From NCBI RefSeq assembly GCF_026651875.1, contig NZ_CP104067.1, positions 4,454,501-4,518,500 on the forward strand: 64,000 bases of DNA, read 5' to 3'. The translations under genes were made by a program, and so were the position numbers. Source of the DNA: Alicyclobacillus fastidiosus. Its GTDB lineage: Bacteria; Bacillota; Bacilli; Alicyclobacillales; Alicyclobacillaceae. The notes beneath the pieces are model-generated. The model ran no database searches and had not been told where the DNA came from. It saw nothing but the letters and a program-made list of their open reading frames with translations. Shown here piece after piece: positions 27,552 through 36,381 of this stretch (positions within the stretch are counted from its first letter, which is position 1; each line of letters starts with the position of its first letter).

Positions 27552-27565
27552 AAAGAATGTACATT
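27537..27565 (+). promoter_or_regulatory. sigma-A-like promoter of ptsH-EIIA-ptsI
   Basis: TTGAAA (27537-27542), a 17-base spacer and TACATT (27560-27565), about 100 bases before ptsH; the -35 is embedded in the second cre-like box. Confidence 0.65.
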
Positions 27566-27665
27566 CCCCGTAACCTGTCCTTTGTGTGTAAAATGCGTTT
27601 GTAAGGGATTGAATCGCCGATAAAACGCTCACATCGCATGGATACATTAAGGAGGATTTTGTTCA

Positions 27666-27920
27666 ATGCAAAGCAGAGTTGTGGAGGTTCAGAGCGAAGC
27701 GGGGCTACACGCGCGTCCAGCTTCTGAATTCGTGAATACAGCACAGCGGTTCACCGCAAACGTCAAACTGACGGCGGACGGCAAAACGGTTGACGGGAAA
27801 AGCATCCTGGGCATTTTGAGTCTAGGCATAGCCAAGGGCACACAAGTTGAAATCACCGTCGACGGCGCGGATGAGGAAGAAGCTCTCGCCGCACTCGCCC
27901 ACATTGTGGCACAATCATAG
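27666..27920 (+). CDS. ptsH: phosphocarrier protein HPr
   Basis: 84-residue HPr. The phosphorylated His15 sits in EAGLHARPA and the regulatory Ser46 in GKSILGILSLG, so it can both relay phosphate from EI and, when phosphorylated by HPr kinase, act as CcpA co-repressor. ATG 27666 follows AAGGAGGATTTTG. First of three plus-strand PTS genes with gaps of 18 and 27 bases. No hprK is in this window. Confidence 0.96.
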   Translation: MQSRVVEVQSEAGLHARPASEFVNTAQRFTANVKLTADGKTVDGKSILGILSLGIAKGTQVEITVDGADEEEALAALAHIVAQS

Positions 27921-27938
27921 ACATCGGAGAGGATAAGC

Positions 27939-28379
27939 ATGTTAGAGACACAAAATATCGTTTTGGGGCTGACCGCAAACACACAGGAGGCGGTCATTCG
28001 CTCCGTCGTCGAACGCGCCAATGAATTGGGTGCGATTCACGACGTAGAAACAACCGTGCAGTCTGTGCTCGCGCGAGAGCAGGAAGGTACAACAGGGTTT
28101 GGGAAGGGCGTTGCCATTCCCCACGGGAAGACGGACGGGGTCAAAGAGCCGATATTGATGTTCGCCACGCTGGCTTCGCCTGTCGAATGGAACTCGCTGG
28201 ACGAGAAGCCGGTCGATATGTTGTTCATGATTTTAGTGCCAGAGACAGCGCAATCCCAACACCTACAAATCCTTGCGAAACTCGCACGACGGTTGATGCA
28301 CCAAGATTTCGTGGACCATCTGCGAAATGAGAAGAGCGCACAAGCTATTACCACCTATATTCAAGAGCAACTTGCCTAA
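27939..28379 (+). CDS. PTS EIIA component, fructose/mannitol type
   Basis: 146-residue EIIA-2-type domain; phospho-His at about residue 62 in GFGKGVAIPHGK, plus the family stretch PVDMLFMILVPETAQSQHLQILAKLARRL. It accepts phosphate from HPr and passes it to EIIB; because FruA here lacks EIIA and lies in the divergent operon, this is its probable partner. Start ATG 27939 with GGAGAGGATAAG. Located between ptsH and ptsI, resembling a split version of the fused FruB arrangement of enterobacteria. Confidence 0.93.
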   Translation: MLETQNIVLGLTANTQEAVIRSVVERANELGAIHDVETTVQSVLAREQEGTTGFGKGVAIPHGKTDGVKEPILMFATLASPVEWNSLDEKPVDMLFMILVPETAQSQHLQILAKLARRLMHQDFVDHLRNEKSAQAITTYIQEQLA

Positions 28380-28406
28380 GCTTCAGGTTCGACGGGAGAG
28401 AGAGTT

Positions 28407-30005
28407 ATGAAAACGTATCAAGGTGTCGCGGTATCCGAGGGAATTGGCCTTGGACCTTGTTTTATGTTGGATGCCGAGGAGTTCGTCATCGAACCTTCGA
28501 CGGCGGATGACGCCGCGGCGGAACTACAGCGCACGGAAACGGCCAAAGCGCAGGTAGCCGAGCAACTTCAGCAGCAATTGGAACAATTCGGGGATGATCC
28601 ACAAGCGGAGATCATGCAGGCGCACCTGACGATGCTCAACGATCCACAACTGGCCTCTGGCATTAAAACTTCTATCGAAGAGGACCACGAGAGTGCCGAG
28701 TATGCGGTCAGCCACAACCTGCTGTCCTATGCAGAGATGCTCGAGTCACTGCCAGACGAATACTTGCGCGAACGCGCACAAGATCTGCGCGACTTGAGGT
28801 TGCAGTGGTTGGGCGCATTGTTTGGCAAGAGCGGACTGCTAGATGTGCCGGCAGGTGCAATCATCTGTGCAAACGAGCTGTTGCCCAGTCAATTTCTACA
28901 GGTGAGGTCAACTGGCATACAGGGCATCGTCACCGAGCAGGGCGGAACGACGAGCCACGTTTCGATTCTCGCACGCAACTTCGGTATTCCGATGGTGACC
29001 GGTGTGAAGCAGAGTTCGTTCGAAGGTGTGCAGTTTGTCGCCATCAACGGCCAGGACGGCCAAGTCATCGCCGATCCCGACGAGAACACGAAACAAGCCC
29101 TCGAACAATCGCGCGAGGAATTCGAGTCGATGATGCGCGACGCGCACGAAAATCGCTACCTCGAAGCGGTGACCAAGAGCGGCCAAGTGATTGAGGTGGC
29201 GGCCAACATCGGAGGCCCGGATGACGTCGAGGCGGCGCTTGAGAACGGCGCAGACGGAATCGGGCTGTTCCGCACGGAGTTCCTGTTTATGGACCGGTCA
29301 TCCGCGCCGACGGAGGACGAGCAGTATGACGTCTACAAACGCGTGGCCGAAGGGATGCAGGGCAAGCGCGTCGTCATTCGTACGCTGGATGCAGGAGCGG
29401 ATAAAAAAGTCTCATATCTACATTTCGATGACGAGGAGAACCCGTTCCTCGGCGTTCGCGGGTTACGCTATACGCTCAAGCACAGCGAATTGTTCCAAAC
29501 TCAATTGAAGGCGGTTCTTCGTGCGGCCGCTCACGGGCGAATCTCGCTCATGTTCCCGATGGTCACGAATGTGGCCGACGTCGAGGCGGCCGTTCGCGCA
29601 GTGGACGAGGCGCGCGCCGCCCTCAGTGCACAGGGCAAAGCGTTTGGGGATCTCGAACTGGGTGCGATGATTGAAGTTCCAGCCGCGGCGCTCATTACCG
29701 ACCTCTTAGCGGAGAAGTTGGACTTCGTCAGCGTAGGGACGAACGATTTGATTCAGTACACCACCGCCTCAGACCGAATGAACCCCGAAGTGACGCAGTG
29801 GTACGAACCGAGTCACCCAGGGCTGTGGCGACTTCTCGAACAGGTTGCAAAAGGCGCACACGAGCACGGTGCGTGGGTCGGTATGTGTGGTGAGCTGGCG
29901 GGCACGCTCGAATTCGTCCCGCGTCTCGTGGAACTGGGATTCGATGAACTCAGCATGTCGCCAAAGCGAATCGGATTGGTCAAGACGGCGATACGCAAAC
30001 TGTAA
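28407..30005 (+). CDS. ptsI: PTS enzyme I (phosphoenolpyruvate-protein phosphotransferase)
   Basis: 532-residue enzyme I, shorter than the usual ~570 but complete. Phospho-His at about residue 184 in EQGGTTSHVSILAR; PEP-binding barrel motifs GIGLFRTEFLFMDR, ADKKVSYL, EVPAAALITD, VGTNDLIQY, and the catalytic Cys in GMCGELAGT. It takes phosphate from PEP and gives it to HPr. ATG 28407 follows GGGAGAGAGAG. Last gene before a long hairpin. Confidence 0.95.
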   Translation: MKTYQGVAVSEGIGLGPCFMLDAEEFVIEPSTADDAAAELQRTETAKAQVAEQLQQQLEQFGDDPQAEIMQAHLTMLNDPQLASGIKTSIEEDHESAEYAVSHNLLSYAEMLESLPDEYLRERAQDLRDLRLQWLGALFGKSGLLDVPAGAIICANELLPSQFLQVRSTGIQGIVTEQGGTTSHVSILARNFGIPMVTGVKQSSFEGVQFVAINGQDGQVIADPDENTKQALEQSREEFESMMRDAHENRYLEAVTKSGQVIEVAANIGGPDDVEAALENGADGIGLFRTEFLFMDRSSAPTEDEQYDVYKRVAEGMQGKRVVIRTLDAGADKKVSYLHFDDEENPFLGVRGLRYTLKHSELFQTQLKAVLRAAAHGRISLMFPMVTNVADVEAAVRAVDEARAALSAQGKAFGDLELGAMIEVPAAALITDLLAEKLDFVSVGTNDLIQYTTASDRMNPEVTQWYEPSHPGLWRLLEQVAKGAHEHGAWVGMCGELAGTLEFVPRLVELGFDELSMSPKRIGLVKTAIRKL

Positions 30006-30052
30006 ATCACGGCGCATAAAATCACTTTGCGAAGTGCTATCAGAAACGAAAG

Positions 30053-30101
30053 AGGCGCCCATGAGGTAGCAGGCGGACAACCTGCTGCCCCATGGGCGCC
30101 T
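30053..30101. terminator. long hairpin between convergent ptsI and mreB-like genes
   Basis: A nearly perfect inverted repeat (AGGCGCCCATG... /...CATGGGCGCCT and AGCAGG/CCTGCT) of about 20 bp per arm, 48 bases after ptsI and 27 bases before the end of the mreB-like gene; CTTTCGTTTC follows on the minus strand. Confidence 0.75.
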
Positions 30102-30127
30102 TCCCTATCCGTTCCAAGCCATCTGCG

Positions 30128-31126
30128 TCAGCTGGTGCGAAGGAGTGAACGAGCCTTTTCCTTCAACCCATACGTCCCGCCCTGCTGTTTACTCAGTTGC
30201 TTCAGCCCGCGGATGACAGCGTGGTCTGGGTCATCCGCCGCCGAAATCGGCACTTCGATGCGCGATTGCAGCGCTTTTTGAATGACGACGCTATTGGCTC
30301 CGCCACCCACGAGCACGACACCCTTGTCCATAATGTCGCCAACCAACTCCGGTGGACAAGATTCTATGGTCGTCCGGATGAGGTCGACAATTTGGGTGTA
30401 ATAAGCGGCCAAAGGGGATTCAAACGCCTCCCGCTTGACCTCGACCTTCCCAGGCAGGCCAGTCGCCAAGTTCCGCCCCACCAGCTCAAATGTTTTAGTT
30501 TCGTCGTCGGCCAACTGATGTTTGACCTGTTGGACCGCTTGCAGTCCAACCAAAAATCCGTAGTCGCGGCGGATGGTTTCAACCACTTCTACGTCAATCT
30601 CCGACATGCCGCGAGCCAGGCGCTGGGAGGAGACGACCCCCCGCATCGAAAGCAGGCCGACTTCCGTCGTGCCTGCGCCGAGATCGACAACCATTGCCCC
30701 TTGTGGCGTATCCACCGCGAGTCCTGCGCCGATGGCCGCGGCGACCAGCGAATCGATGAACTGTACCTGCTTGGCACCTGCTTGGTGCGCGACCTCTTCC
30801 AAACCGCGTCGTTCGACAGACGTCAAATTCGCGGGAAGAGCCATCGTGATTGGCATCCGAAGGCCCAGCCCGCGTGGGAAGTGTTGTGAAACCATCCGCT
30901 GTAACAGGATGACCGCCGCTTCCGATTCTCGTACGGCACCCGCGACCACCGGCCAGACGATCTCGACCGACTTGGGCGTCCTGCCAACCATTCTTAAAGC
31001 TTCATCGCCAGCGACAATGGGTCCTTCTTCTCGACGCGCGACCACACTTGCTTCCGATATAAAATCTGGGGTTTGTGCCGTAGACATTCGCAGCCTGCTC
31101 GTCCCAAAATCTATGACCATGCTCAT
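30128..31126 (-). CDS. MreB-like rod-shape/actin-fold protein
   Basis: 332-residue actin-like ATPase. Phosphate-1 loop VIDFGTSRLRM, phosphate-2 loop VVDLGAGTTEVGLL and adenosine motif VVLVGGGANSVVIQKAL fit MreB/Mbl/MreBH, which assemble into membrane-associated filaments that guide wall synthesis. Sequence is diverged (canonical DLGTAN is DFGTSR), so it is probably a secondary paralog rather than the main MreB; no mreC/mreD is adjacent. Start uncertain: AGAGGA lies next to GTG 31138 and 14 bases before ATG 31126; ATG 31126 or 31120 is preferred from family length. Confidence 0.85.
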   Translation of the reverse strand: MSMVIDFGTSRLRMSTAQTPDFISEASVVARREEGPIVAGDEALRMVGRTPKSVEIVWPVVAGAVRESEAAVILLQRMVSQHFPRGLGLRMPITMALPANLTSVERRGLEEVAHQAGAKQVQFIDSLVAAAIGAGLAVDTPQGAMVVDLGAGTTEVGLLSMRGVVSSQRLARGMSEIDVEVVETIRRDYGFLVGLQAVQQVKHQLADDETKTFELVGRNLATGLPGKVEVKREAFESPLAAYYTQIVDLIRTTIESCPPELVGDIMDKGVVLVGGGANSVVIQKALQSRIEVPISAADDPDHAVIRGLKQLSKQQGGTYGLKEKARSLLRTS

Positions 31127-31255
31127 AAAAAAGCGCACATCCTCTAACCGTCTTTTCGACAGTTTTCGAATGGCGCCCTCCCCCTATGGGGGTCTTCCGG
31201 AATCCATAATCTTCTAAATCGGATGCAGCAGGCAACTGTATCGCTTGTGCCGTCG

Positions 31256-32335
31256 TTAACGAACGAGGATATCTGGCCTGAGAACTTTCTTTCCTGCGAA
31301 ATCCACGGAGATATACGGCCACGTTCCGGTCTGCGTCAAAAACGTGTTTTCGTCTTCACCAACCAATACGGTGTCCTCCGATTTGATTCCCCGAATCGCC
31401 GGATTCCAGGCGTACACTTCGTTCGTCTGAATCACGTCGTGCGTGTCAGGCGTGGCCAAAAATTCACGGGAGGCGTACCCTGTCGGGCCCCCTTGGTGCA
31501 ACAGCCGCCAGTCGTCCGGATAACCGACTTGTGCATACGCGGCTACAGCCGTGTTGAAAACGTCCGAAATCTTGCTGCCTGGCCGAGTCGCTTCGTTCAT
31601 GCGGACGTCGATGTACGCACACTTCTCCTTATTTTCCCGCAATTCGACAGGAAGTTCGCCAAAGTGCACAAACCGAGTGACATTGGCAATCAGCCCATGA
31701 CGACGCGCGCACACCACCAACATCGCATACTTGTCGAGCCGCTTGTCGGTCGGGATGGGATGACGATATCGAAAGACCCGCTCGTCCGTGGCGACAAGCA
31801 CAACGTGCGGCGTGCAGCCCCGCTCTGCGAGTCCCTGCATCAACCGCCCGCCAATGGAAAACTCCGTTTGCGCCGGCTCGATGTTCTTCGCCACTTCCTC
31901 AATCACCTGTGCCGCATCGAGACACAGGCCTTTGTACTGTTCAATTTGCGTGTGGCCGAGTCGTCGACGCAGTCGCGTGAGCATCGGCCCCACAAACGTC
32001 GCCCCCGGATACGGTACATCGGCCCCTACGCGACGACCGCGAAGAAGCGCCAGAAGCGTCGGATCGACCCCTTGCGTCCAACTGGTCGACACGAGTTCCA
32101 CCGGCAAGTCGCGAATTTCCTCCTCGGCAATCCGCCTCGCCTCAATTTCCGCCGTCACCACGAGGACTCTATCGGGAAACACGACGAGATCTGCGACACC
32201 CGTCGCGAACTCGATCTCGATGTGATTATCCCGTCCGTCTGTCATCCACGCGAAGTTCGATCTCGTCCGCAACAACAGAGCATCGAGCCCTGCGTCGTTC
32301 ATCAATTCACGACATTGCGCGAGCTGCCTCTCCAC
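31256..32335 (-). CDS. M24 (pita-bread) family protein lacking most metal ligands
   Basis: 359-residue protein with an N-terminal creatinase-type domain (about 1-130) and a C-terminal M24 pita-bread domain. In metallo members five ligands (D, D, H, E, E) bind two metals; here the first Asp position reads MLVVCARRHG, the second Asp is Asn in ANVTRF, and the first Glu is Asn in AWNPAIRG; only the final GIKSEDTVLV Glu and a His in LLHQGGPTGY remain. Like creatinase it may work without metal, or be non-catalytic. Start GTG 32335 follows AAGGAGGATTTC. It begins 14 bases after galE, so it is part of the gal operon. The substrate is unknown. Confidence 0.83.
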   Translation of the reverse strand: MERQLAQCRELMNDAGLDALLLRTRSNFAWMTDGRDNHIEIEFATGVADLVVFPDRVLVVTAEIEARRIAEEEIRDLPVELVSTSWTQGVDPTLLALLRGRRVGADVPYPGATFVGPMLTRLRRRLGHTQIEQYKGLCLDAAQVIEEVAKNIEPAQTEFSIGGRLMQGLAERGCTPHVVLVATDERVFRYRHPIPTDKRLDKYAMLVVCARRHGLIANVTRFVHFGELPVELRENKEKCAYIDVRMNEATRPGSKISDVFNTAVAAYAQVGYPDDWRLLHQGGPTGYASREFLATPDTHDVIQTNEVYAWNPAIRGIKSEDTVLVGEDENTFLTQTGTWPYISVDFAGKKVLRPDILVR

Positions 32336-32349
32336 CGCTGAAATCCTCC

Positions 32350-33348
32350 TTAGTCCTCGTAACCGCGAGGATGTTCTTTATGCCAGTTCCACGCGTCCAA
32401 CACGATGTCTTCGAGCGCCGGAAAGGCGGGTTGCCACCCGAGGACCTCTCTCGCGCGCGAGGCATCGGCGACGAGCTGTGGCGGATCTCCCGCGCGTCGC
32501 GGTGCCACGACTTCGGGAATTGGGTGTCCCGTCACCTTCCGCGCGACATCAATCACTTCGCGCACGGAAAAGCCGTTGCCGTTCCCCAGGTTGAACGCGT
32601 GAACCCCACTCTCGTGCGAACGGAGATAATTCACGGCTAGGCGATGTGCGCTGGCGAGATCGGAGACGTGGATATAATCGCGAATACACGTCCCGTCTTC
32701 TGTCTCGTAGTCATCGCCGTACACTGAAATCGCACTTCTCTGTCCGAGTGCCACCTGGAGCACAATCGGGATGAGATGGCTTTCCGGGCGGTGATCCTCG
32801 CCAATCGGGAGCGTTCGGTGCGCACCTGCTGCATTGAAGTAGCGCAGCGAGGCGGACGACAGCCCGTACGCGTCGTGCGCGAATCGAAACATGCGCTCAA
32901 TGGCGAGTTTCGTGTCGCCGTAAGGGTTGAGCGGCTCTTTTATATCGTCTTCGCGGATCGGCATCCGCTCGGGCAAACCATAGACGGCGGCCGTCGACGA
33001 AAACACAATGGACAATACGTCGGCTTCGACCATCGCCTCCAACAGCTTCTCCGTCCCTGCCACGTTGTTGTCGTAGTATTTCAGCGGATTTTCCACGCTC
33101 TCGCCGACGAGGGAGTTGGCTGCAAAATGCACCACCGCGTCCACGGCGTGCTTCTGTAAAATCTCGATGATTTGCTGCTTGTCTCGAATGTCGCATTGAT
33201 AAAACGGCACGCGAAGTTCGTCCAAGACGGCCTTGCGATGACCTGTGGTCAGATTGTCGACGACGACGACGTCCTCACCCGCACTGCGAAGTTCCGCCAC
33301 GGTGTGGCTACCGATATACCCAGCACCACCTGTTACCAACACGCTCAT
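32350..33348 (-). CDS. galE: UDP-glucose 4-epimerase
   Basis: 332-residue short-chain dehydrogenase-type epimerase interconverting UDP-galactose and UDP-glucose. NAD loop VTGGAGYIGSHT at the N-terminus; catalytic Tyr/Lys in NPYGDTKLAIE; FNLGNGNGFSVREVI and the C-terminal RAGDPPQLVADASRAREVLGW are typical. ATG 33348 overlaps the galK stop by 4 bases and has ACAGGAGGG upstream. Third enzyme of the Leloir operon here. Confidence 0.96.
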   Translation of the reverse strand: MSVLVTGGAGYIGSHTVAELRSAGEDVVVVDNLTTGHRKAVLDELRVPFYQCDIRDKQQIIEILQKHAVDAVVHFAANSLVGESVENPLKYYDNNVAGTEKLLEAMVEADVLSIVFSSTAAVYGLPERMPIREDDIKEPLNPYGDTKLAIERMFRFAHDAYGLSSASLRYFNAAGAHRTLPIGEDHRPESHLIPIVLQVALGQRSAISVYGDDYETEDGTCIRDYIHVSDLASAHRLAVNYLRSHESGVHAFNLGNGNGFSVREVIDVARKVTGHPIPEVVAPRRAGDPPQLVADASRAREVLGWQPAFPALEDIVLDAWNWHKEHPRGYED

Positions 33349-34538
33349 ACTTCCAATCCCTCCTGTTGCCGCTCGTGAACTCCGTCACCGATTTCACTTA
33401 CGTAGAAGCTTGGTTCAAGTCCTGTCTTGTCCGCATAGGCGACGCGTACGTGCTCCTCAAAGGCCGGGATGGAGGCGCGCTCAACCAAACTGACCGTACA
33501 GCCTCCGAACCCAGCCCCGGTCATTCTCGAACCAAGGCACCCGGCAAATGACCATGCCGCCTCTGCTAGCGCGTCGAGCGCCCGGCCAGTCACTTCATAA
33601 TCGTCCCGCAAGGACGCGTGCGAGGCGTTCATCAATTGACCAAATGCGTCGAGGCGCAAAGCCTTCAAGACGCGAACGGCCTCCTTTGTACGATGTTCCT
33701 CAAAGACGACGTGCCGAGCCCGGCGAAGCAGGATAGGCTGGCTCGAGAGGTGTGCCTCGACGTCGTTCCACTGATCGATAGAAATCTGCGTAAGATTCTG
33801 AATGCCGGGCAAGATTTCCTGAATCAGACTCAAAGCCGCCTCACACTCCGAACGCCGCTCGTTGTACTTGGACTCGGCGAGTCCCCGTCGCTCGTTCGTA
33901 TTCGTGATCACCAGTGCGTAGTCACCTAAAGTCACGGGCACCCACTCGTAGTCCAGCGTTTGACAATCGAGAAAAATAGCGTGGTCGGCTTTGCCCATCG
34001 CGACGGCGAACTGATCCATAATTCCGCAGTTCACTCCGACGAACTCGTTTTCAGCTCGCTGCGACAACACGGCAAGCTGCGCGTTGTCCAACGGATATGC
34101 CATCAAATCGCGGACGGCCGCCGCTGTCACCACTTCGACGGCAGCCGAACTGGACAATCCCGCCCCATTTGCGAGGTTGCTCAGGTAGAAAAAATCCCCC
34201 CCGCAAAACGGCGCGGGAGCCTCCTCTTGCACAACCTTGATGACGCCCTTGGTGTAGTTGGCGTATCCATCTGCCTCGCGAAACTCGAGTGCGTCCACGC
34301 GCGCTTCAATCGTCTCTGGAAAGTCCACCGAATAAAATCGGACGACACCGTCCGCTCGGGGGCGCACCCACAGGCTCACACCGCGCGTCAACGCCGCGGG
34401 AAACACATGACCGCCGTTGTAGTCGATGTGTTCGCCGATCAGATTCACTCGCCCAGGGGCAAAGAATTGTCGAACATCGGCCATGTCGCCCGGAGAAAAC
34501 GATAAAAATTTCGAACGAAACGACTCTGTCTCATGCAT
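33345..34538 (-). CDS. galK: galactokinase
   Basis: 397-residue GHMP kinase phosphorylating galactose at C1. N-terminal galactokinase signature APGRVNLIGEHIDYNGG, ATP loop LANGAGLSSSAAVEV, catalytic Asp in CGIMDQFA, and C-terminal GSRMTGAGFGGC. Start: ATG 34538 with GAGGGAG at 10-base spacing; the GTG at 34544 is also possible. It overlaps the galT end by 8 bases and the galE start by 4, indicating tight translational coupling. Confidence 0.96.
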   Translation of the reverse strand: MHETESFRSKFLSFSPGDMADVRQFFAPGRVNLIGEHIDYNGGHVFPAALTRGVSLWVRPRADGVVRFYSVDFPETIEARVDALEFREADGYANYTKGVIKVVQEEAPAPFCGGDFFYLSNLANGAGLSSSAAVEVVTAAAVRDLMAYPLDNAQLAVLSQRAENEFVGVNCGIMDQFAVAMGKADHAIFLDCQTLDYEWVPVTLGDYALVITNTNERRGLAESKYNERRSECEAALSLIQEILPGIQNLTQISIDQWNDVEAHLSSQPILLRRARHVVFEEHRTKEAVRVLKALRLDAFGQLMNASHASLRDDYEVTGRALDALAEAAWSFAGCLGSRMTGAGFGGCTVSLVERASIPAFEEHVRVAYADKTGLEPSFYVSEIGDGVHERQQEGLEV

Positions 34539-35514
34539 CCTCACGCATCTCCCTCTCTGCGTCCAAAATAGCTTGCCTCAGGGCGACGGCGGTCTCTTCC
34601 ACCGCCAGCGGGTTGCAAGGTGCCCACGCCCCAGACTCCGACGACGCCAGGTACTTCAGCTGGTCCCGAGCGCGCAACGGAGGATAAAACTCGATGTGGA
34701 AGTGATAGTACGGCGAGGTATCCTCACCGCCTACAGGACTCTGGTGAATACACATCATGTAGGGAAACGGGCGCGAAAAGAGATGGTCCATTCCGGCCGT
34801 CACGCGCTTCAAAATGAGCGCCAAATCGTCCTTTTCACGCTCGCTAAATTCTGCAATCGACGTGCGATGTCCTTTCGAGGAGATAAATGCGCCGTATGGA
34901 TAGTCGGTAAAGAATGGGAGATAGCTCACGAAGTGCTCCGTCTCGTACAACATCCGCTGGCCGACGCGCGCCTCTTCGGCGTTGATGTCGCAAATCAGGC
35001 AATGCCCCGTCTCTTCGTGGTGTGCCTTACAGGAATCGAGTTCTACTCGAATCTTTTGCGGAACGTAAGGGTACGCATAAATCTGTCCGTGCGGATGCGG
35101 CATCGTCACCCCGACTTCCGGCCCGCGGTTTTCAAAAATGAATACGTATTTGTTCTGTTCGTCGGCGCTGAGCGCGACAAATCGCTCCGTCCACAGGTCG
35201 ACGAGTTTGCGAATGTGCCCGACAGACAACTGCGGCAACGTCGTATTGTGCTCCGGGGAATACAGAATCACTTCACACTTGCCGCGCGCGGGAGCGACGG
35301 AGTACAACTCCGTGGCGACGTCATCCGGTTCTGGCGGCGTCGGGGACAGCGCCGGAAAATCGTTGTCGTACTTCAATACGTCGTAGTGGTCAGGTACCCT
35401 ACCTGAACCAGGGCAAAACGGACAGTTGCCCTTGGGCATGTTCGGTCGATTCTGTCGATTTGAAGCGACCATCGTCCAGTCTCGCAGCAGCGGATTAAAA
35501 CGCAATTCTGCCAT
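34531..35514 (-). CDS. galT: galactose-1-phosphate uridylyltransferase
   Basis: 327-residue GalT of the HIT superfamily (type I). Nucleophilic His in VTMPHPHGQIYAYPY, Zn-type cysteine pair in GNCPFCPGSG, and HQSPVGGED...YHFHIEFYPP in the second half. It exchanges UMP between UDP-glucose and galactose-1-phosphate. ATG 35514 follows TTAGGAGGG, 73 bases after the regulator stop. Most Bacilli use type II GalT, so the type I enzyme is a small point of interest. Confidence 0.95.
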   Translation of the reverse strand: MAELRFNPLLRDWTMVASNRQNRPNMPKGNCPFCPGSGRVPDHYDVLKYDNDFPALSPTPPEPDDVATELYSVAPARGKCEVILYSPEHNTTLPQLSVGHIRKLVDLWTERFVALSADEQNKYVFIFENRGPEVGVTMPHPHGQIYAYPYVPQKIRVELDSCKAHHEETGHCLICDINAEEARVGQRMLYETEHFVSYLPFFTDYPYGAFISSKGHRTSIAEFSEREKDDLALILKRVTAGMDHLFSRPFPYMMCIHQSPVGGEDTSPYYHFHIEFYPPLRARDQLKYLASSESGAWAPCNPLAVEETAVALRQAILDAEREMREDA

Positions 35515-35587
35515 GTCCCTATCCCTCCTAAGTTAGGTGGTACCACAGTCATCCGCCCGCCTCTGCGACGCGCGAAACGCGCCTGCA

Positions 35588-36346
35588 TCACGGAGCCGCG
35601 ATGTGGACGGCGATACCCAATTTTTGCAACGCCTGCGTCTCACTCGTCTCCACGTCTGTGATGGCGTCGTCTACCTCGTCCAGTTCGGCAATGCGCGCCA
35701 ACGCTTCGATGCCCCATTTCGAATGGTCAAAGAGCAGGACAATCCGATCGCTCCTCTTCATCAGGGCGCGATTCACGGCCGCCTCCTGGACATTTGGCGT
35801 GGAGATCCCGTAGTCCAAATGAACCCCGTGAACGCCCATGAACAACAGGTCCGTATGAAACTGGTTGGCCACCGATTCTGCCATCGGCCCGACTAAGGCG
35901 TCGGACGGCGTACGAAAATGCCCGCCAGTCAAATGAATGTCTTCGTATCCGTTCGACTTCAGAGCGATGGCGACATTGGTCGAGTTCGTCACGAATGTCA
36001 ACTCGCTGAACCCGCGCAATCCCTGTGCCAACGTCCAAGTCGTCGTACCTGCAGTCAACCCAATCGTCATACCCGGCTCGAGCAGTTGGTGCGCGCACTG
36101 CGCGATGCGCTCCTTCTCTTTGGATTCCATGACGCGTTTGGTCATAAAGCTGACCTCACTTGCGCTGCGCTTCACCTGTCCTCCCCCGACGACGGTCTCC
36201 ACTAATCCCTCAGCACTGAGCGCCCGCAAGTCCCGGCGCACGGTCACTTCCGAGACGCCGAGTTGTGCGGCGAGATCGTGATAAGACACAAAACCGTGCT
36301 TGGACAGGAGCGTCATTAAAGCCTGTCGCCGTTCGTGTGGATACAT
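35588..36346 (-). CDS. DeoR-family regulator of the gal operon
   Basis: 252-residue repressor-type protein: HTH VSYHDLAAQLGVSEVTVRRDLRAL at the N-terminus and a DeoRC sensor domain (IGLTAGTTTWTLAQGL, MGVHGVHLDYGISTPN, LLFDHSKWG). Its position as first gene of the gal operon and the operator-like array upstream suggest it controls the operon in response to a phosphorylated sugar such as galactose-1-phosphate; the ligand is inferred. ATG 36346 has GGGGGT before it. It shares the family but not close identity with FruR at 26605. Confidence 0.9.
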   Translation of the reverse strand: MYPHERRQALMTLLSKHGFVSYHDLAAQLGVSEVTVRRDLRALSAEGLVETVVGGGQVKRSASEVSFMTKRVMESKEKERIAQCAHQLLEPGMTIGLTAGTTTWTLAQGLRGFSELTFVTNSTNVAIALKSNGYEDIHLTGGHFRTPSDALVGPMAESVANQFHTDLLFMGVHGVHLDYGISTPNVQEAAVNRALMKRSDRIVLLFDHSKWGIEALARIAELDEVDDAITDVETSETQALQKLGIAVHIAAP

Positions 36347-36359
36347 AACATGAACCCCC

Positions 36360-36378
36360 GAGAAAGCGTTCTCGCTTT
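36360..36378 (-). promoter_or_regulatory. cre-like double palindrome in the gal leader
   Basis: Two interlocked inverted repeats, GAGAA/TTCTC (36360-36373) and AAAGCG/CGCTTT (36363-36378), centred on AAGCGTTCT, similar to CcpA cre sites though below a full consensus match. It lies 14 bases before the regulator start, where binding would block transcription. Confidence 0.4.
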
Positions 36379-36381
36379 ACA

